Of a stretch of 64,000 bases of DNA, positions 17,524-26,734 are shown piece by piece. The stretch is from Nocardia sp. NBC_00416 (lineage in GTDB: Bacteria > Actinomycetota > Actinomycetes > Mycobacteriales > Mycobacteriaceae). Positions within the stretch are counted from its first letter, which is position 1, and each line of letters starts with the position of its first letter. The DNA is taken from contig NZ_CP107932.1 in the NCBI RefSeq assembly GCF_036032445.1, positions 5,892,501-5,956,500 of the forward strand, written 5' to 3'. The position numbers and the translations under genes are program-made. The notes beneath the pieces are model-generated. The model was not told the origin of the DNA and ran no database searches. It saw nothing but the letters and a program-made list of their open reading frames with translations.

Positions 17524-17532
17524 ACCGGTTCA
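17521..17532. terminator. Palindrome holding the stop codons of two convergent genes
   Basis: TGAACCGGTTCA is a perfect 12-bp palindrome. Its first three bases are the AraC stop and its last three are the reverse-strand stop of the phosphoesterase. It may act as a minimal bidirectional terminator or simply be the shared stop region. Confidence 0.4.
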
Positions 17533-18306
17533 GAACGGTGTGCCGATCCAGCCGCCCATCGGCACACTGCGGAAATGCGTGATCAGCCGGTGGTCGTCGT
17601 CGACCACGTGCAGCGCTATCGCCGGATCGGGTGCGTAGTCCATCACCCGCTCGGGCGGCGCCAGCTCCCATTCGCCGCCCAACACCGACGCGGTGCTGGG
17701 CCCCATGAGCAGCGGCCGACCGGCGAATGTGCTGACCGCGGCGGTGTGCGCGTGCCCGGCCAGCGTCCCGATGATCCGCTCGTCACCGGAGATCACCGCG
17801 GCCAGGCGTTCGGGGCCGGCCAGCGCGATCGGGTCCACGATGGGGCTGTGCAGGAAAACCGGCGGGTGGTGCAGCGCCAGCAGGACGGCGGCCTCGGCCG
17901 GTGTGTCGGCGAGCGTATCGCGCAACCAGTCGTGGGTTTCGTCGGTGAGCCGTCCGCTGGACTGTCCGGGAACACTGGAATCCAGCAGGATCAGGGTGAG
18001 TCCGCCGACGCGGTGTACGTGGTTGATCGGATCGTCGAGCGGGGGGCCGCCGAGCAGGACCTCGCGGAACGCGGCGCGCTCGTCGTGATTCCCGGGAATC
18101 ATGAGCACCGGTATATCGGCCTCGAGTGCCATCCGGGCCTCGGCGTACTGATCGGGTTTCCCGGAATCGGTGATGTCCCCGGTCACCACGATCACATCGG
18201 GCCGTCGTCGCAGATCCGCCAGATAGGCCATGACCCGCTGCGCACGTTCGGCATTACGGGTGCCGAGATCGAAATGCGTATCGCTGACCTGAGCCACCAG
18301 GATCAT
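17530..18306 (-). CDS. Metallophosphoesterase, cAMP phosphodiesterase-like (CpdA/Rv0805 type)
   Basis: A 258-residue calcineurin-fold enzyme. Metal-binding blocks in order: QVSDTHFD (residue 6 on), VVTGDITDSG, MIPGNHDERAAF, LLALHHPP, and TLAGHAHTAAV. This arrangement is that of class III cyclic-nucleotide phosphodiesterases such as CpdA and Rv0805. A class III adenylate cyclase lies 18 kb away in this window, but the two are not linked in one operon. Substrate preference cannot be read from sequence. Confidence 0.87.
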   Translation of the reverse strand: MILVAQVSDTHFDLGTRNAERAQRVMAYLADLRRRPDVIVVTGDITDSGKPDQYAEARMALEADIPVLMIPGNHDERAAFREVLLGGPPLDDPINHVHRVGGLTLILLDSSVPGQSSGRLTDETHDWLRDTLADTPAEAAVLLALHHPPVFLHSPIVDPIALAGPERLAAVISGDERIIGTLAGHAHTAAVSTFAGRPLLMGPSTASVLGGEWELAPPERVMDYAPDPAIALHVVDDDHRLITHFRSVPMGGWIGTPF

Positions 18307-18649
18307 CCGGTACCTCTGCTTTCTGCGCGGCGTCGCGCGCGGCGTCGAGGCCGCTCGGTCCCGCCGCCCGGAGACTCGCGCACGACTTATGCGCGGTGGC
18401 GGGGTCGGGACGCAACCCGAGGGCCTCGTAGAACTCGGCGCCGGGTGGGTTCCGAGCCGATCGAACCCGCCCTATTCGCCAGTTTAGGGCAGATGGCCAG
18501 CACTGATACCACGGGTATGAGGCAGCCCACCGGCGTTCGGATCCGGCATACGGGTGTCGGGCGTTACCTCGGCAAGGCCTCCGCGGGCGGCACCGTCTAC
18601 GCCGAAGAACCAGCGCGTTCGGCGGCCCGGTGGCCGGAACGGCGTGAGA
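18307..18649. other. Intergenic stretch without recognisable gene
   Basis: About 340 bases between the phosphoesterase start and the pseudouridine synthase end. Open frames here have no family features and no convincing ribosome-binding site. I see no clear repeat or RNA structure. Confidence 0.5.
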
Positions 18650-19396
18650 TCACCGGGTTGGGGGGAGACCGGGCGGCGGGCCGGGCAGCGGCGCCCAGAA
18701 GTCGTCGTCGGGTGGTGCTTCCAGGGCCAGCCGCGCGTCGGGCCGCCAGTCGGCTTCCAAGGTCAGCCGCCAGGAGTGCAGGTGGGTTCGCGGCGTCGTG
18801 CCCGAACGGTCGAACAGTGGATCGCCGAGTATGGGGTGCCCGACCCAGGCCAGGTGGACTCGCAGCTGGTGGCGCCGGCCGGTGATCGGGCGCAGGACGA
18901 GAACGGTGTGGTCGGGGTCGCGGGCCAGCACACTGAACTCGGTGCGCGACGGGTAGTTTTTCGTATCCAGCAGGTCCGCATCGGCGACGAACCAGCGGTC
19001 ACCGGCGCGCTGAATGGTCTCCCGGGGGGCGGCGACGCGCACGCGGTTCTTGCGGCCGACGCTCAACGGGAGTTCGATCGTCCCGGTCTCCGGCAGCGGG
19101 TCCGCGCCGGCGGCCACGATCGCCAGATAGACCTTCTCGGCGGTCTGCTTGTTGAACTGGCGGGTCAGCGGCCCGTGCGCCGACAATTGCCGGGCGAACA
19201 GGATCAGGCCCGAGGTGACCTTGTCGATCCGGTGCACCGGATACAGCTTCTCGCCCGCGCTCTCGGCGGCGGCGACGATATCGATATCGTGCCGTTCTCC
19301 GGTGACGGAGATCCCGGCCGGTTTGTTCAGGGCGAGAATCGCCTCGTCCTCGATGAGGCGGTGCCGGGCACGCAGCTCGGGCCAGTCGATATCCAC
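18650..19396 (-). CDS. RluA-family RNA pseudouridine synthase
   Basis: A 248-residue single-domain enzyme that isomerises uridine in rRNA or tRNA. The catalytic motif is YPVHRIDKVTSGLILFA (Asp in HRIDK; usual form HRLD). Further family blocks are ALNKPAGISV, TGRRHQLRVHLAWVGHPILGD and LHSWRLTLE. No S4 domain is present, so it belongs to the short RluA/YabO-like group. The target site is unknown. Confidence 0.9.
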   Translation of the reverse strand: MDIDWPELRARHRLIEDEAILALNKPAGISVTGERHDIDIVAAAESAGEKLYPVHRIDKVTSGLILFARQLSAHGPLTRQFNKQTAEKVYLAIVAAGADPLPETGTIELPLSVGRKNRVRVAAPRETIQRAGDRWFVADADLLDTKNYPSRTEFSVLARDPDHTVLVLRPITGRRHQLRVHLAWVGHPILGDPLFDRSGTTPRTHLHSWRLTLEADWRPDARLALEAPPDDDFWAPLPGPPPGLPPTR

Positions 19397-19679
19397 CGGT
19401 CGAGCGTAGGAGTCCGGCCCACGGCGGGGTCGAGCAGGTCACGGCGGCCGGCGAGCGCGAAACTCCCGGAATCCGGGATGGACCGCTGGCCCGGGCCGGT
19501 GGAGGCACAATGACGACCGTACGGCCGTGAGCCAGTGATAGCGCAGTACGGCGGTCCGGGACGCGCGCTCGCGCCCCGACCGCGTTCGACCATCGAAACG
19601 CCCGTCGAGCGGGTTCGTCGTGGGCCGCGGGCCCACCGGGCGCGAGAGCATGCCGGACCGACTTCCCGAGGGAGTACTG

Positions 19680-19787
19680 GTGGCCTCTTCGACTCCGCGC
19701 GCCGCCGACCGTGCCGGGTCCGGCGACTCTACGCACCGCCGCGTCCGCCGCGGACCGCAGGTACCTGCTTCGAAGGAGGCGCGTTGA
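19680..19787 (+). CDS. Possible 35-codon leader ORF coupled to narG
   Basis: A GTG at 19680 preceded by GAGGGAG opens a 35-codon frame (MASSTPRAADRAGSGDSTHRRV...) whose TGA overlaps the narG TTG start (TTGA). The peptide is Arg-rich and has no known family. It may be a translational-coupling leader, or the overlap may be chance. Codon content is not decisive. Confidence 0.3.
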   Translation: MASSTPRAADRAGSGDSTHRRVRRGPQVPASKEAR

Positions 19788-22700
19788 GCGATTCCCGCCA
19801 CGGTTCGGGTGGCGCGCGACTCGACGACGAACTGACCGATGCCCTGGTGGGCGCCCGGCGGTTCTTCACCCGGGCCGAGATCTCCCCGGACCGGCGGGCG
19901 ATGTACGAGGTCGGCGGCCGCCGGGCCGACGAGTTCTACCGGGACCGCTGGAGTCACGACAGGGTGGTGCGCTCCACGCACGGCGTGAACTGCACCGGGT
20001 CGTGTTCCTGGAAGATCTACGTCAAGGACGGGATCATCACCTGGGAGACCCAGCAGACCGACTATCCCTCGGTGGGCCCGGACAAGCCCGAGTACGAACC
20101 CCGCGGCTGCCCCCGCGGGGCCGCGTTCTCCTGGTACACCTATTCGCCGACCCGGGTGCGTTACCCCTATATCCGGGGTGTGCTGCTGGAGATGTACCGG
20201 GCGGCCAAGGCGGCCACCGGCGATCCGGTCACCGCGTGGGAGACGATCGTCGAGGATCCCGAATCGGCGCGGCGGTACAAGTCGGCCCGCGGCAAGGGCG
20301 GGCTCGTCCGCGCGACCTGGGACGAGGCGACCGAGATCATCGCGGCCGCACATATCCACACCATCGCCCGCTACGGGCCGGACCGGATCGCCGGATTCTC
20401 GCCCGTTCCGGCGATGTCGATGGTCTCGCACGCCTCGGGCTCCCGGTTCGTCTCGCTGGTGGGCGGCACGATGCTGTCCTTCTACGACTGGTACGCGGAC
20501 CTGCCGGTGGCTTCCCCTCAGGTGTTCGGCGACCAGACCGACGTCCCGGAATCGGGCGACTGGTGGGATGCCGGCTACCTGATCATGTGGGGGTCGAACC
20601 TCCCGGTGACGCGTACCCCGGACGCACACTGGATGACCGAGGCGCGCTACCGGGGGCAGAAGGTCGTCGCGGTCTCCCCGGATTACGCCGACAACGTGAA
20701 ATTCGCCGACGAATGGCTGGCTCCGCATCCCGGCACCGACGGCGCGCTGGCCATGGCGATGGGACAGGTGGTGCTGCGCGAGTACTTCGTCGAGCGGGAG
20801 GTCCCGTATTTCACCAGCTATGTCCGCCAGTTCACCGATCTGCCGTTCCTGGTCCGTCTGGAGGAGAGCGACGACGGTTACGCGGCGGGCAAGTTCCTGA
20901 CCGCGGCCGATCTCGACGGGCATGCGGGCGCGGAGAACGCGGCGTTCAAAACCGTGGTGCTCGACGCGGACGGCCGTCCGGTCGTGCCGAACGGATCGGT
21001 CGGGCACCGCTACGGCGAGGCCGGCGCCGGGAACTGGAATCTCGACCTCGAAGGCGTGCTGCCGCAACTGACGCTGCTCGGCGCGGATTCGGTCCCGGTG
21101 CGGCTGCCCAGGTTCGACGTCGCGGGCGCGACGGTCCGGCGCGGCGTACCGGTGCGCCGGGTGGACGGCCATCTGGTCACCACCGTCTTCGATCTCATGC
21201 TGGCGCAGTACGGCGTGCAGCGGGCGGGGCTGCCCGGTGTGTGGCCGGTCGACTACGACGACCCGGCCGAGCCGTACACCCCGGCCTGGCAGGAATCGAT
21301 CACCGGCGTCCCGGCCGCGGCGGTATTGCGGATCGCGCGTGAGTTCGCGACCAATGCCGAGGAGAGTCACGGCCGCTCGATGATCATCATGGGCGCCGGC
21401 ACCAACCACTGGTTCCATTCCGACACGATCTACCGCGCCTTCCTCACCCTCACCACGCTCACGGGCTGCCAGGGGGTGAACGGCGGCGGTTGGGCGCACT
21501 ACGTGGGACAGGAGAAATGCCGGCCGATCACCGGTTGGGCACAGCTGGCTTCCGCCCTGGACTGGGCGCGGCCGCCGCGGCAGATGATCCAGACCGCCTT
21601 CTGGTACCTGCATTCCGACCAGTTCCGCTACGACTGGTTCGACGCCGACACCCTGTCGGCGGCCGGGAGCGGTGGCCGGCTGGCGGGAATGAGCACGGCC
21701 GATGTGATCGCGCAGGCGTCGCGGCTGGGCTGGATGCCGTCGTATCCGACCTTCGATCGCAACCCGCTGGACCTCGTCGAAGCGGCCGCGGCCGCGGGAG
21801 GGTCCCTGGCCGGGTATGTGGTGTCCGAATTACGTTCCGGTCGTATGCGCTTTGCGTGCGAGGATCCGGACGCACCCGAGAACTATCCGCGGGTGCTGAG
21901 TGTGTGGCGGGCCAACCTGCTCGGATCTTCCGCCAAGGGAAACGAATACTTCCTCGAACATCTGCTGGGCGCCGAATCCTCGTTGCGGGCCTCGCCGACC
22001 CCGGCCGGAGCGCGCCCGCGGGACGTGGAATGGCGACCGGACGCCCCGCGGGGCAAACTCGATCTGCTGCTCACCCTGGACTTCCGGATGACCAGCACCA
22101 CGCTGTTCTCCGATATCGTGCTGCCCGCCGCCACCTGGTACGAGAAGCACGATCTGAACACCACCGATATGCACCCGTTCGTGCACTCGTTCAATCCGGC
22201 CATCGCGCCGCCGTGGCAGACCCGCACCGACTGGGACGCCTTCCTCGCCATCGCGGACAAGTTCAGCGAGCTCGCCGGCCCCCGCCTCGGGGTCCGTCAG
22301 GATGTGGTCGCGGTTCCGCTGTTGCACGACACCCCCGACGAGCTGGCCACGCCGCACGGCCGGGTCGTGGACTGGAAGACCGGGGACGCCGAGCCGGTGC
22401 CGGGAGTCACCATGCCGAAACTGGTGGTGGTGGAACGCGATTACGGGGCGGTCGCGGCGCAGATGGGCGCGCTCGGCCCGCTCGCGGAAAAGCTGGGCGG
22501 CACCACCAAGGGCGTTACCTACGACTTCGGTCCCGAAGTCGAGTATCTGCGGCACAAGAACGGCGTGGTCCGCGGCGGCCCGGCCGACGGGCGGCCCTCG
22601 CTGCGCCGCGGCATCCAGGCTTGCGAGGCGATCCTGGCATTGTCCGGTACCACCAACGGTCGCCTGGCCACCCAGGGTTTCCGTGCCCTGGAACAGCGCA

Positions 22701-23470
22701 CCGGGGTGGAACTGGCCGATCTGGCCGCCGCGCACGAGGGCAAACGGATCACCTTCGCCGATACCCAGGCCGCGCCGGTGCCGGTGATCACCTCGCCGGA
22801 ATGGTCGGGCTCGGAAACGGGCGGCCGCCGGTATTCGCCGTTCACCATCAATGTCGAACGCCGCAAACCCTGGCATACGCTCACCGGCCGCCAGCATTTC
22901 TATCTGGATCACGACTGGATGACCGAACTCGGGGAGGGGCTGCCGGTATATCGGCCGCCGCTGAACATGGCCGCGCTGTTCGGGGAACCGGGGCTGGGCT
23001 CGGTGGGCGAACTCGGGGTCACCGTCCGCTACCTCACCCCGCACAGCAAATGGTCCATCCATTCCGAATACCAGGACAACCTGTTCATGCTGAGTCTGTC
23101 CCGGGGCGGGCCGACGATCTGGATGGCGCCCCAGGACGCGGCGAAGATCGGTGTCGCCGACAACGAGTGGGTCGAGGCGGTCAACCGCAACGGCGTGGTG
23201 GTGGCGCGGGCCGTGGTCTCGCACCGGATGCCCGCCGGCACGGTGTACATGTACCACGCGCAGGACCGGCTCATCGATGTGCCGATCAGTGAGACCTCCG
23301 GTCACCGCGGCGGGATCCACAATTCGCTGACCAGGCTGCTCATCAAACCCAGCCACCTCATCGGCGGTTACGCCCAGCTCACTTTCGCGTTCAACTATCT
23401 CGGTCCGACCGGTAATCAGCGCGACGAGGTGACGGTGATCCGCCGTCGCAGCCAGGAGGTGAGCTACTGA
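19784..23470 (+). CDS. narG: Respiratory nitrate reductase alpha subunit
   Basis: A 1228-residue molybdenum (bis-MGD) catalytic subunit that reduces nitrate to nitrite with quinol-derived electrons. The FS0 iron-sulfur site is STHGVNCTGSCSWKIY plus the later Cys in PRGCPRG. The active-site region SFYDWYADLPVASPQVFGDQTDVPESGDWWDA is intact, and the C-terminal molybdopterin-binding segment ends HAFNYLGPTGNQRDEV-like. Length is normal for NarG. The TTG start at 19784 has a GGAGG site 5-9 bases upstream; the frame open further upstream is not NarG-like. The stop overlaps narH (TGATG). Confidence 0.97.
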   Translation: MSDSRHGSGGARLDDELTDALVGARRFFTRAEISPDRRAMYEVGGRRADEFYRDRWSHDRVVRSTHGVNCTGSCSWKIYVKDGIITWETQQTDYPSVGPDKPEYEPRGCPRGAAFSWYTYSPTRVRYPYIRGVLLEMYRAAKAATGDPVTAWETIVEDPESARRYKSARGKGGLVRATWDEATEIIAAAHIHTIARYGPDRIAGFSPVPAMSMVSHASGSRFVSLVGGTMLSFYDWYADLPVASPQVFGDQTDVPESGDWWDAGYLIMWGSNLPVTRTPDAHWMTEARYRGQKVVAVSPDYADNVKFADEWLAPHPGTDGALAMAMGQVVLREYFVEREVPYFTSYVRQFTDLPFLVRLEESDDGYAAGKFLTAADLDGHAGAENAAFKTVVLDADGRPVVPNGSVGHRYGEAGAGNWNLDLEGVLPQLTLLGADSVPVRLPRFDVAGATVRRGVPVRRVDGHLVTTVFDLMLAQYGVQRAGLPGVWPVDYDDPAEPYTPAWQESITGVPAAAVLRIAREFATNAEESHGRSMIIMGAGTNHWFHSDTIYRAFLTLTTLTGCQGVNGGGWAHYVGQEKCRPITGWAQLASALDWARPPRQMIQTAFWYLHSDQFRYDWFDADTLSAAGSGGRLAGMSTADVIAQASRLGWMPSYPTFDRNPLDLVEAAAAAGGSLAGYVVSELRSGRMRFACEDPDAPENYPRVLSVWRANLLGSSAKGNEYFLEHLLGAESSLRASPTPAGARPRDVEWRPDAPRGKLDLLLTLDFRMTSTTLFSDIVLPAATWYEKHDLNTTDMHPFVHSFNPAIAPPWQTRTDWDAFLAIADKFSELAGPRLGVRQDVVAVPLLHDTPDELATPHGRVVDWKTGDAEPVPGVTMPKLVVVERDYGAVAAQMGALGPLAEKLGGTTKGVTYDFGPEVEYLRHKNGVVRGGPADGRPSLRRGIQACEAILALSGTTNGRLATQGFRALEQRTGVELADLAAAHEGKRITFADTQAAPVPVITSPEWSGSETGGRRYSPFTINVERRKPWHTLTGRQHFYLDHDWMTELGEGLPVYRPPLNMAALFGEPGLGSVGELGVTVRYLTPHSKWSIHSEYQDNLFMLSLSRGGPTIWMAPQDAAKIGVADNEWVEAVNRNGVVVARAVVSHRMPAGTVYMYHAQDRLIDVPISETSGHRGGIHNSLTRLLIKPSHLIGGYAQLTFAFNYLGPTGNQRDEVTVIRRRSQEVSY

Positions 23471-25149
23471 TGCGGGTGATGGCGCAGATGGCCATGGTCA
23501 TGAACCTCGACAAATGCATCGGGTGCCATACCTGTTCGGTCACGTGCAAGCAGGCGTGGACGAATCGGTCGGGCGTCGAATACGTGTGGTTCAACAATGT
23601 GGAAACCCGCCCGGGGCAGGGCTATCCGCGTACCTATGAGGATCAGGACATCTGGCGGGGCGGGTGGGAACTGAACCGCAAGGGCAACCTGAAGCTCAAA
23701 GGCGGCGGCCGATTGCGGAAGTTGTTCAGCATCTTCAGCAATCCGATAATGCCCGGACTGAGCGACTACTACGAACCCTGGACCTACGACTACGAGAACC
23801 TCACCACGGCGCCCGCCCAGCGGCAGACCCCGGTCGCCCGGCCGAAATCGCTCATCACCGGCCGGGATACGAAAATCGAATGGTCGGCGAACTGGGACGA
23901 CGATCTCGGCGGCGCCCCCGAATTCGGCGACCGGGACCCGCTGCTGCGCAAACTCGCCGAGCAGGTCCGGTTCGAATTCGAACAGACCTTCATGTTCTAT
24001 CTGCCCCGTATCTGCGAGCACTGCCTGAATCCGTCCTGCGCCGCGTCCTGCCCCTCGGGCGCGATCTACAAACGCAGCGAGGACGGGATCGTGCTGGTCG
24101 ATCAGGACCGCTGCCGCGGCTGGCGGATGTGCGTTTCCGGGTGTCCCTACAAGAAGATCTATTTCAATCACCGCACCGGCAAAGCCGAGAAGTGCACCTT
24201 CTGTTTCCCGCGAGTGGAGGTCGGCATGCCGACGGTGTGCGCGGAGACCTGCGTGGGCCGGTTGCGATACATAGGCCTTGTTCTCTACGACGCGGACAAA
24301 GTGCTGGAGGCCGCCGCCACACCGGACGAGCACGGGCTCTACGAAGCTCAGCGCGACGTCTTCCTGGACCCGGCCGATCCCGAAGTGCGCCGCGGAGCCG
24401 AGCGGGCCGGCATCCCCTGGGACTGGGTGGAAGCCGCCGACCGCTCGCCGATCTATGCCCTGATCAACACGTACAAGGTCGCGCTACCGCTGCATCCGGA
24501 ATACCGCACGCTGCCGATGGTCTGGTACATCCCGCCGCTGTCGCCGGTAGTCGATATCGTCCGCGATACGGGTCACGACGCGGAGGACCACGGCAACCTC
24601 TTCGCCGCGATCGAGGCCCTGCGAATTCCGGTGGACTATCTCGCCCAACTGTTCACCGCCGGAGATCCGGGTCCGGTCACCGACGTGCTGCGTCGTTTGG
24701 CCGCCATGCGCAGCTATATGCGCGATATCAATCTGGGCCGGGCGCCGCGGGAGAGCATCGCGGAAGCGGCCGGTATGACCGGGGAACAGATCTACGATAT
24801 GTTCCGGCTGCTCGCCCTGGCCAAATACGATGAGCGCTACGTCATTCCGCCGGCACACGCCGAATCGGCGCACGGCCTGGAAGAACTCGCCACCGAATGC
24901 AGCCTGGATTACGAAGGCGGTCCGGGAATGACCGGTTCAGGGCCGTTCGGCGAGAGTTCAGGCGGGGTATCGCCCATCGCCGTGGAGAACTTCCGCATGC
25001 TGCGCAACCGGCAGACCGCCGATACCGCGACCAGCGTCGGCGGGCACGGCCGGGTGAATCTGCTCAACTGGGACGGCAAAGTCCCGGACAGGCTTTTCCC
25101 ACCGGCCCAGGACGATCCGGCTGCCGGTGAAGCGGGTGAACGGCTGTGA
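23470..25149 (+). CDS. narH: Respiratory nitrate reductase beta (iron-sulfur) subunit
   Basis: A 559-residue electron-transfer subunit with four clusters of cysteines: CIGCHTCSVTCK, CEHCLNPSCAASCP, CRGWRMCVSGCP and CTFC...CAETC. The Trp in CRGW replaces a cysteine, the hallmark of the NarH 3Fe-4S cluster. It passes electrons from NarI haem to NarG at the cytoplasmic face. ATG overlaps the narG stop, and the gene ends overlapping narJ by 4 nt (GTGA). Confidence 0.97.
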   Translation: MRVMAQMAMVMNLDKCIGCHTCSVTCKQAWTNRSGVEYVWFNNVETRPGQGYPRTYEDQDIWRGGWELNRKGNLKLKGGGRLRKLFSIFSNPIMPGLSDYYEPWTYDYENLTTAPAQRQTPVARPKSLITGRDTKIEWSANWDDDLGGAPEFGDRDPLLRKLAEQVRFEFEQTFMFYLPRICEHCLNPSCAASCPSGAIYKRSEDGIVLVDQDRCRGWRMCVSGCPYKKIYFNHRTGKAEKCTFCFPRVEVGMPTVCAETCVGRLRYIGLVLYDADKVLEAAATPDEHGLYEAQRDVFLDPADPEVRRGAERAGIPWDWVEAADRSPIYALINTYKVALPLHPEYRTLPMVWYIPPLSPVVDIVRDTGHDAEDHGNLFAAIEALRIPVDYLAQLFTAGDPGPVTDVLRRLAAMRSYMRDINLGRAPRESIAEAAGMTGEQIYDMFRLLALAKYDERYVIPPAHAESAHGLEELATECSLDYEGGPGMTGSGPFGESSGGVSPIAVENFRMLRNRQTADTATSVGGHGRVNLLNWDGKVPDRLFPPAQDDPAAGEAGERL

Positions 25150-25841
25150 AAAAGGCGAAGCCCCTGGACCCGGCCACCCGGGCCGCCGCCTGGCAGGCAC
25201 AATCCCTGCTGCTCGGGTATCCCGACGAATCCTTGCGGCGCAATCTCGGACTGCTGGGGAGGGTGGCCGCGTCGCTGCCCCCGCCGGTCGGCGCCCCGCT
25301 GACCCGATTCCTCGGCCACGTCCGTACCAGTTCGGTCTTCGAACTCGCCGCCGACTATGTGGCGACCTTCGACCATCGCAAGCGTTTCAGCCCTTATCTC
25401 ACCTACTTCGCGTACGGCGATACCCGCAAACGCGGGGTCGCGCTGCTGCGTTTCAAACAGGCGTACCAGGCCGCCGGACTGAAGCTGACGGAGGACGAGC
25501 TGCCCGATCACCTGTCCGTGGTGCTCGAGTTCGCCGCGTCGGGCAATGCTGAGGCCGGGTTGCGGTTGCTCGCCGAGCATCGCGCGGGCCTGGAGGTGAT
25601 GCGCCGGGGACTGCGGAATACCGGCTCACCCTGGGCGGACGTGCTCGAATCGGTCACCGCGACCTTGCCCGCTCTGGTCGGCTCCGAAGACGAGGCGGTA
25701 GCCCGGCTCATCGCCGAAGGCCCACCCGAGGAAGCCGTGGGACTGGCTCCCTTCACCCCACCGCAGTATCTCCCCGATCCGGTCGTAGCCCGGCCCGGCC
25801 CCGCCGGAGACGGGGCCATGAACACTCGGGCACGCCGGTGA
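25146..25841 (+). CDS. narJ: Nitrate reductase assembly chaperone
   Basis: A 231-residue TorD/NarJ-type chaperone that assists molybdenum-cofactor insertion into NarG before membrane docking. The family pattern is visible (SLLLGYPDESLRRNLGLLGRV, ELAADYVATFDHRKRFSPYLTYFAYGDTRKRGVALLRFKQAYQAAGL, ELPDHLSVVLEFA). The C-terminal 40 residues are Pro/Gly-rich and less conserved. GTG start overlaps narH; the end overlaps narI by 4 nt. Confidence 0.96.
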   Translation: MKKAKPLDPATRAAAWQAQSLLLGYPDESLRRNLGLLGRVAASLPPPVGAPLTRFLGHVRTSSVFELAADYVATFDHRKRFSPYLTYFAYGDTRKRGVALLRFKQAYQAAGLKLTEDELPDHLSVVLEFAASGNAEAGLRLLAEHRAGLEVMRRGLRNTGSPWADVLESVTATLPALVGSEDEAVARLIAEGPPEEAVGLAPFTPPQYLPDPVVARPGPAGDGAMNTRARR

Positions 25842-26602
25842 TTGCCCCGCTGCATGCCGCCGCAGCCGGTGACGTCAGCGCCTTCGACGTCATCCTGTGG
25901 GTCGCGCTGCCCTACGCCGCTATCGCGATCTTCCTGGTGGGCCACTACTGGCGTTACCGCTACGACAAATTCGGCTGGACCACCCGCTCCTCGCAGCTCT
26001 ACGAGAACCGGCTGCTGCGGTTGGGCAGCCCGCTGTTCCACTACGGAATCCTGCTGGTGATCCTGGGCCATATCGTCGGCCTGCTCATTCCCGAGGGCTG
26101 GACCGAGTCGGTCGGCGTCGGCGAATCCGTCTATCAGGCGTTGTCCGCCGCTCTCGGCATCCTCGCCGGCGCCGCCACTCTCGCGGGCGCCGCCATTCTG
26201 ATCTACCGCCGCCGCACCACGGGACCGGTGTTCTCGTCGACCACCGGCAACGACAAGATCATGTACGTGCTGTTGATCGGCACGCTGCTGCTGGGCTTCG
26301 GCACCACGGTCGTCAACAACGCCACCAACCACCCGCACGACTACCGCCAGACGGTCTCCCCGTGGTTCCGTTCCATCCTCTCCTTCCGCCCGGACACCGA
26401 TCTCATCCTCGCCGCACCGATCGGCTTCCAACTGCACGTCCTCGCGGCCTGGCTGCTGTTCGCCTTCTGGCCGTTCACCCGGCTGGTGCACGTGTTCTCC
26501 ATGCCGATCGGGTATCTGACCCGGCCCTACATCGTCTACCGCAGCCGCGATCCCGAGCCGAGGTCGCGGCCGGAGCGGCGGGGGTGGGAGCGGATCCGGT
26601 AG
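25838..26602 (+). CDS. narI: Respiratory nitrate reductase gamma subunit (cytochrome b)
   Basis: A 254-residue membrane protein with five hydrophobic segments that oxidises menaquinol and carries two b-type haems. Likely haem histidines are in GSPLFHYGILLVILGHIVGLLIP and GFQLHVLAAWLLFAFWPFTRLVHVFSMP. It completes a gap-free narGHJI operon with start/stop overlaps at every junction. No narK transporter or FNR/NarL-type regulator is adjacent. Confidence 0.96.
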   Translation: MIAPLHAAAAGDVSAFDVILWVALPYAAIAIFLVGHYWRYRYDKFGWTTRSSQLYENRLLRLGSPLFHYGILLVILGHIVGLLIPEGWTESVGVGESVYQALSAALGILAGAATLAGAAILIYRRRTTGPVFSSTTGNDKIMYVLLIGTLLLGFGTTVVNNATNHPHDYRQTVSPWFRSILSFRPDTDLILAAPIGFQLHVLAAWLLFAFWPFTRLVHVFSMPIGYLTRPYIVYRSRDPEPRSRPERRGWERIR

Positions 26603-26654
26603 ACGCTCGCACGGCGGGCTCGCCAGGGTCGGTAACTGCCGGGCTCAGTGGTGC

Positions 26655-26670
26655 GAGAAGCCGCGAGCGG
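26655..26670 (+). repeat. 16-bp direct repeat, left copy
   Basis: GAGAAGCCGCGAGCGG recurs exactly at 27453-27468. The pair brackets the 2H-phosphoesterase-like gene, starting 52 bases after the narI stop. Confidence 0.85.
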
Positions 26671-26734
26671 GTGTTGCTCGATTACGTAAACTCACCGTCG
26701 TGGTCGATCCGGGCGCAGCACGGCGGGAGCCTGT

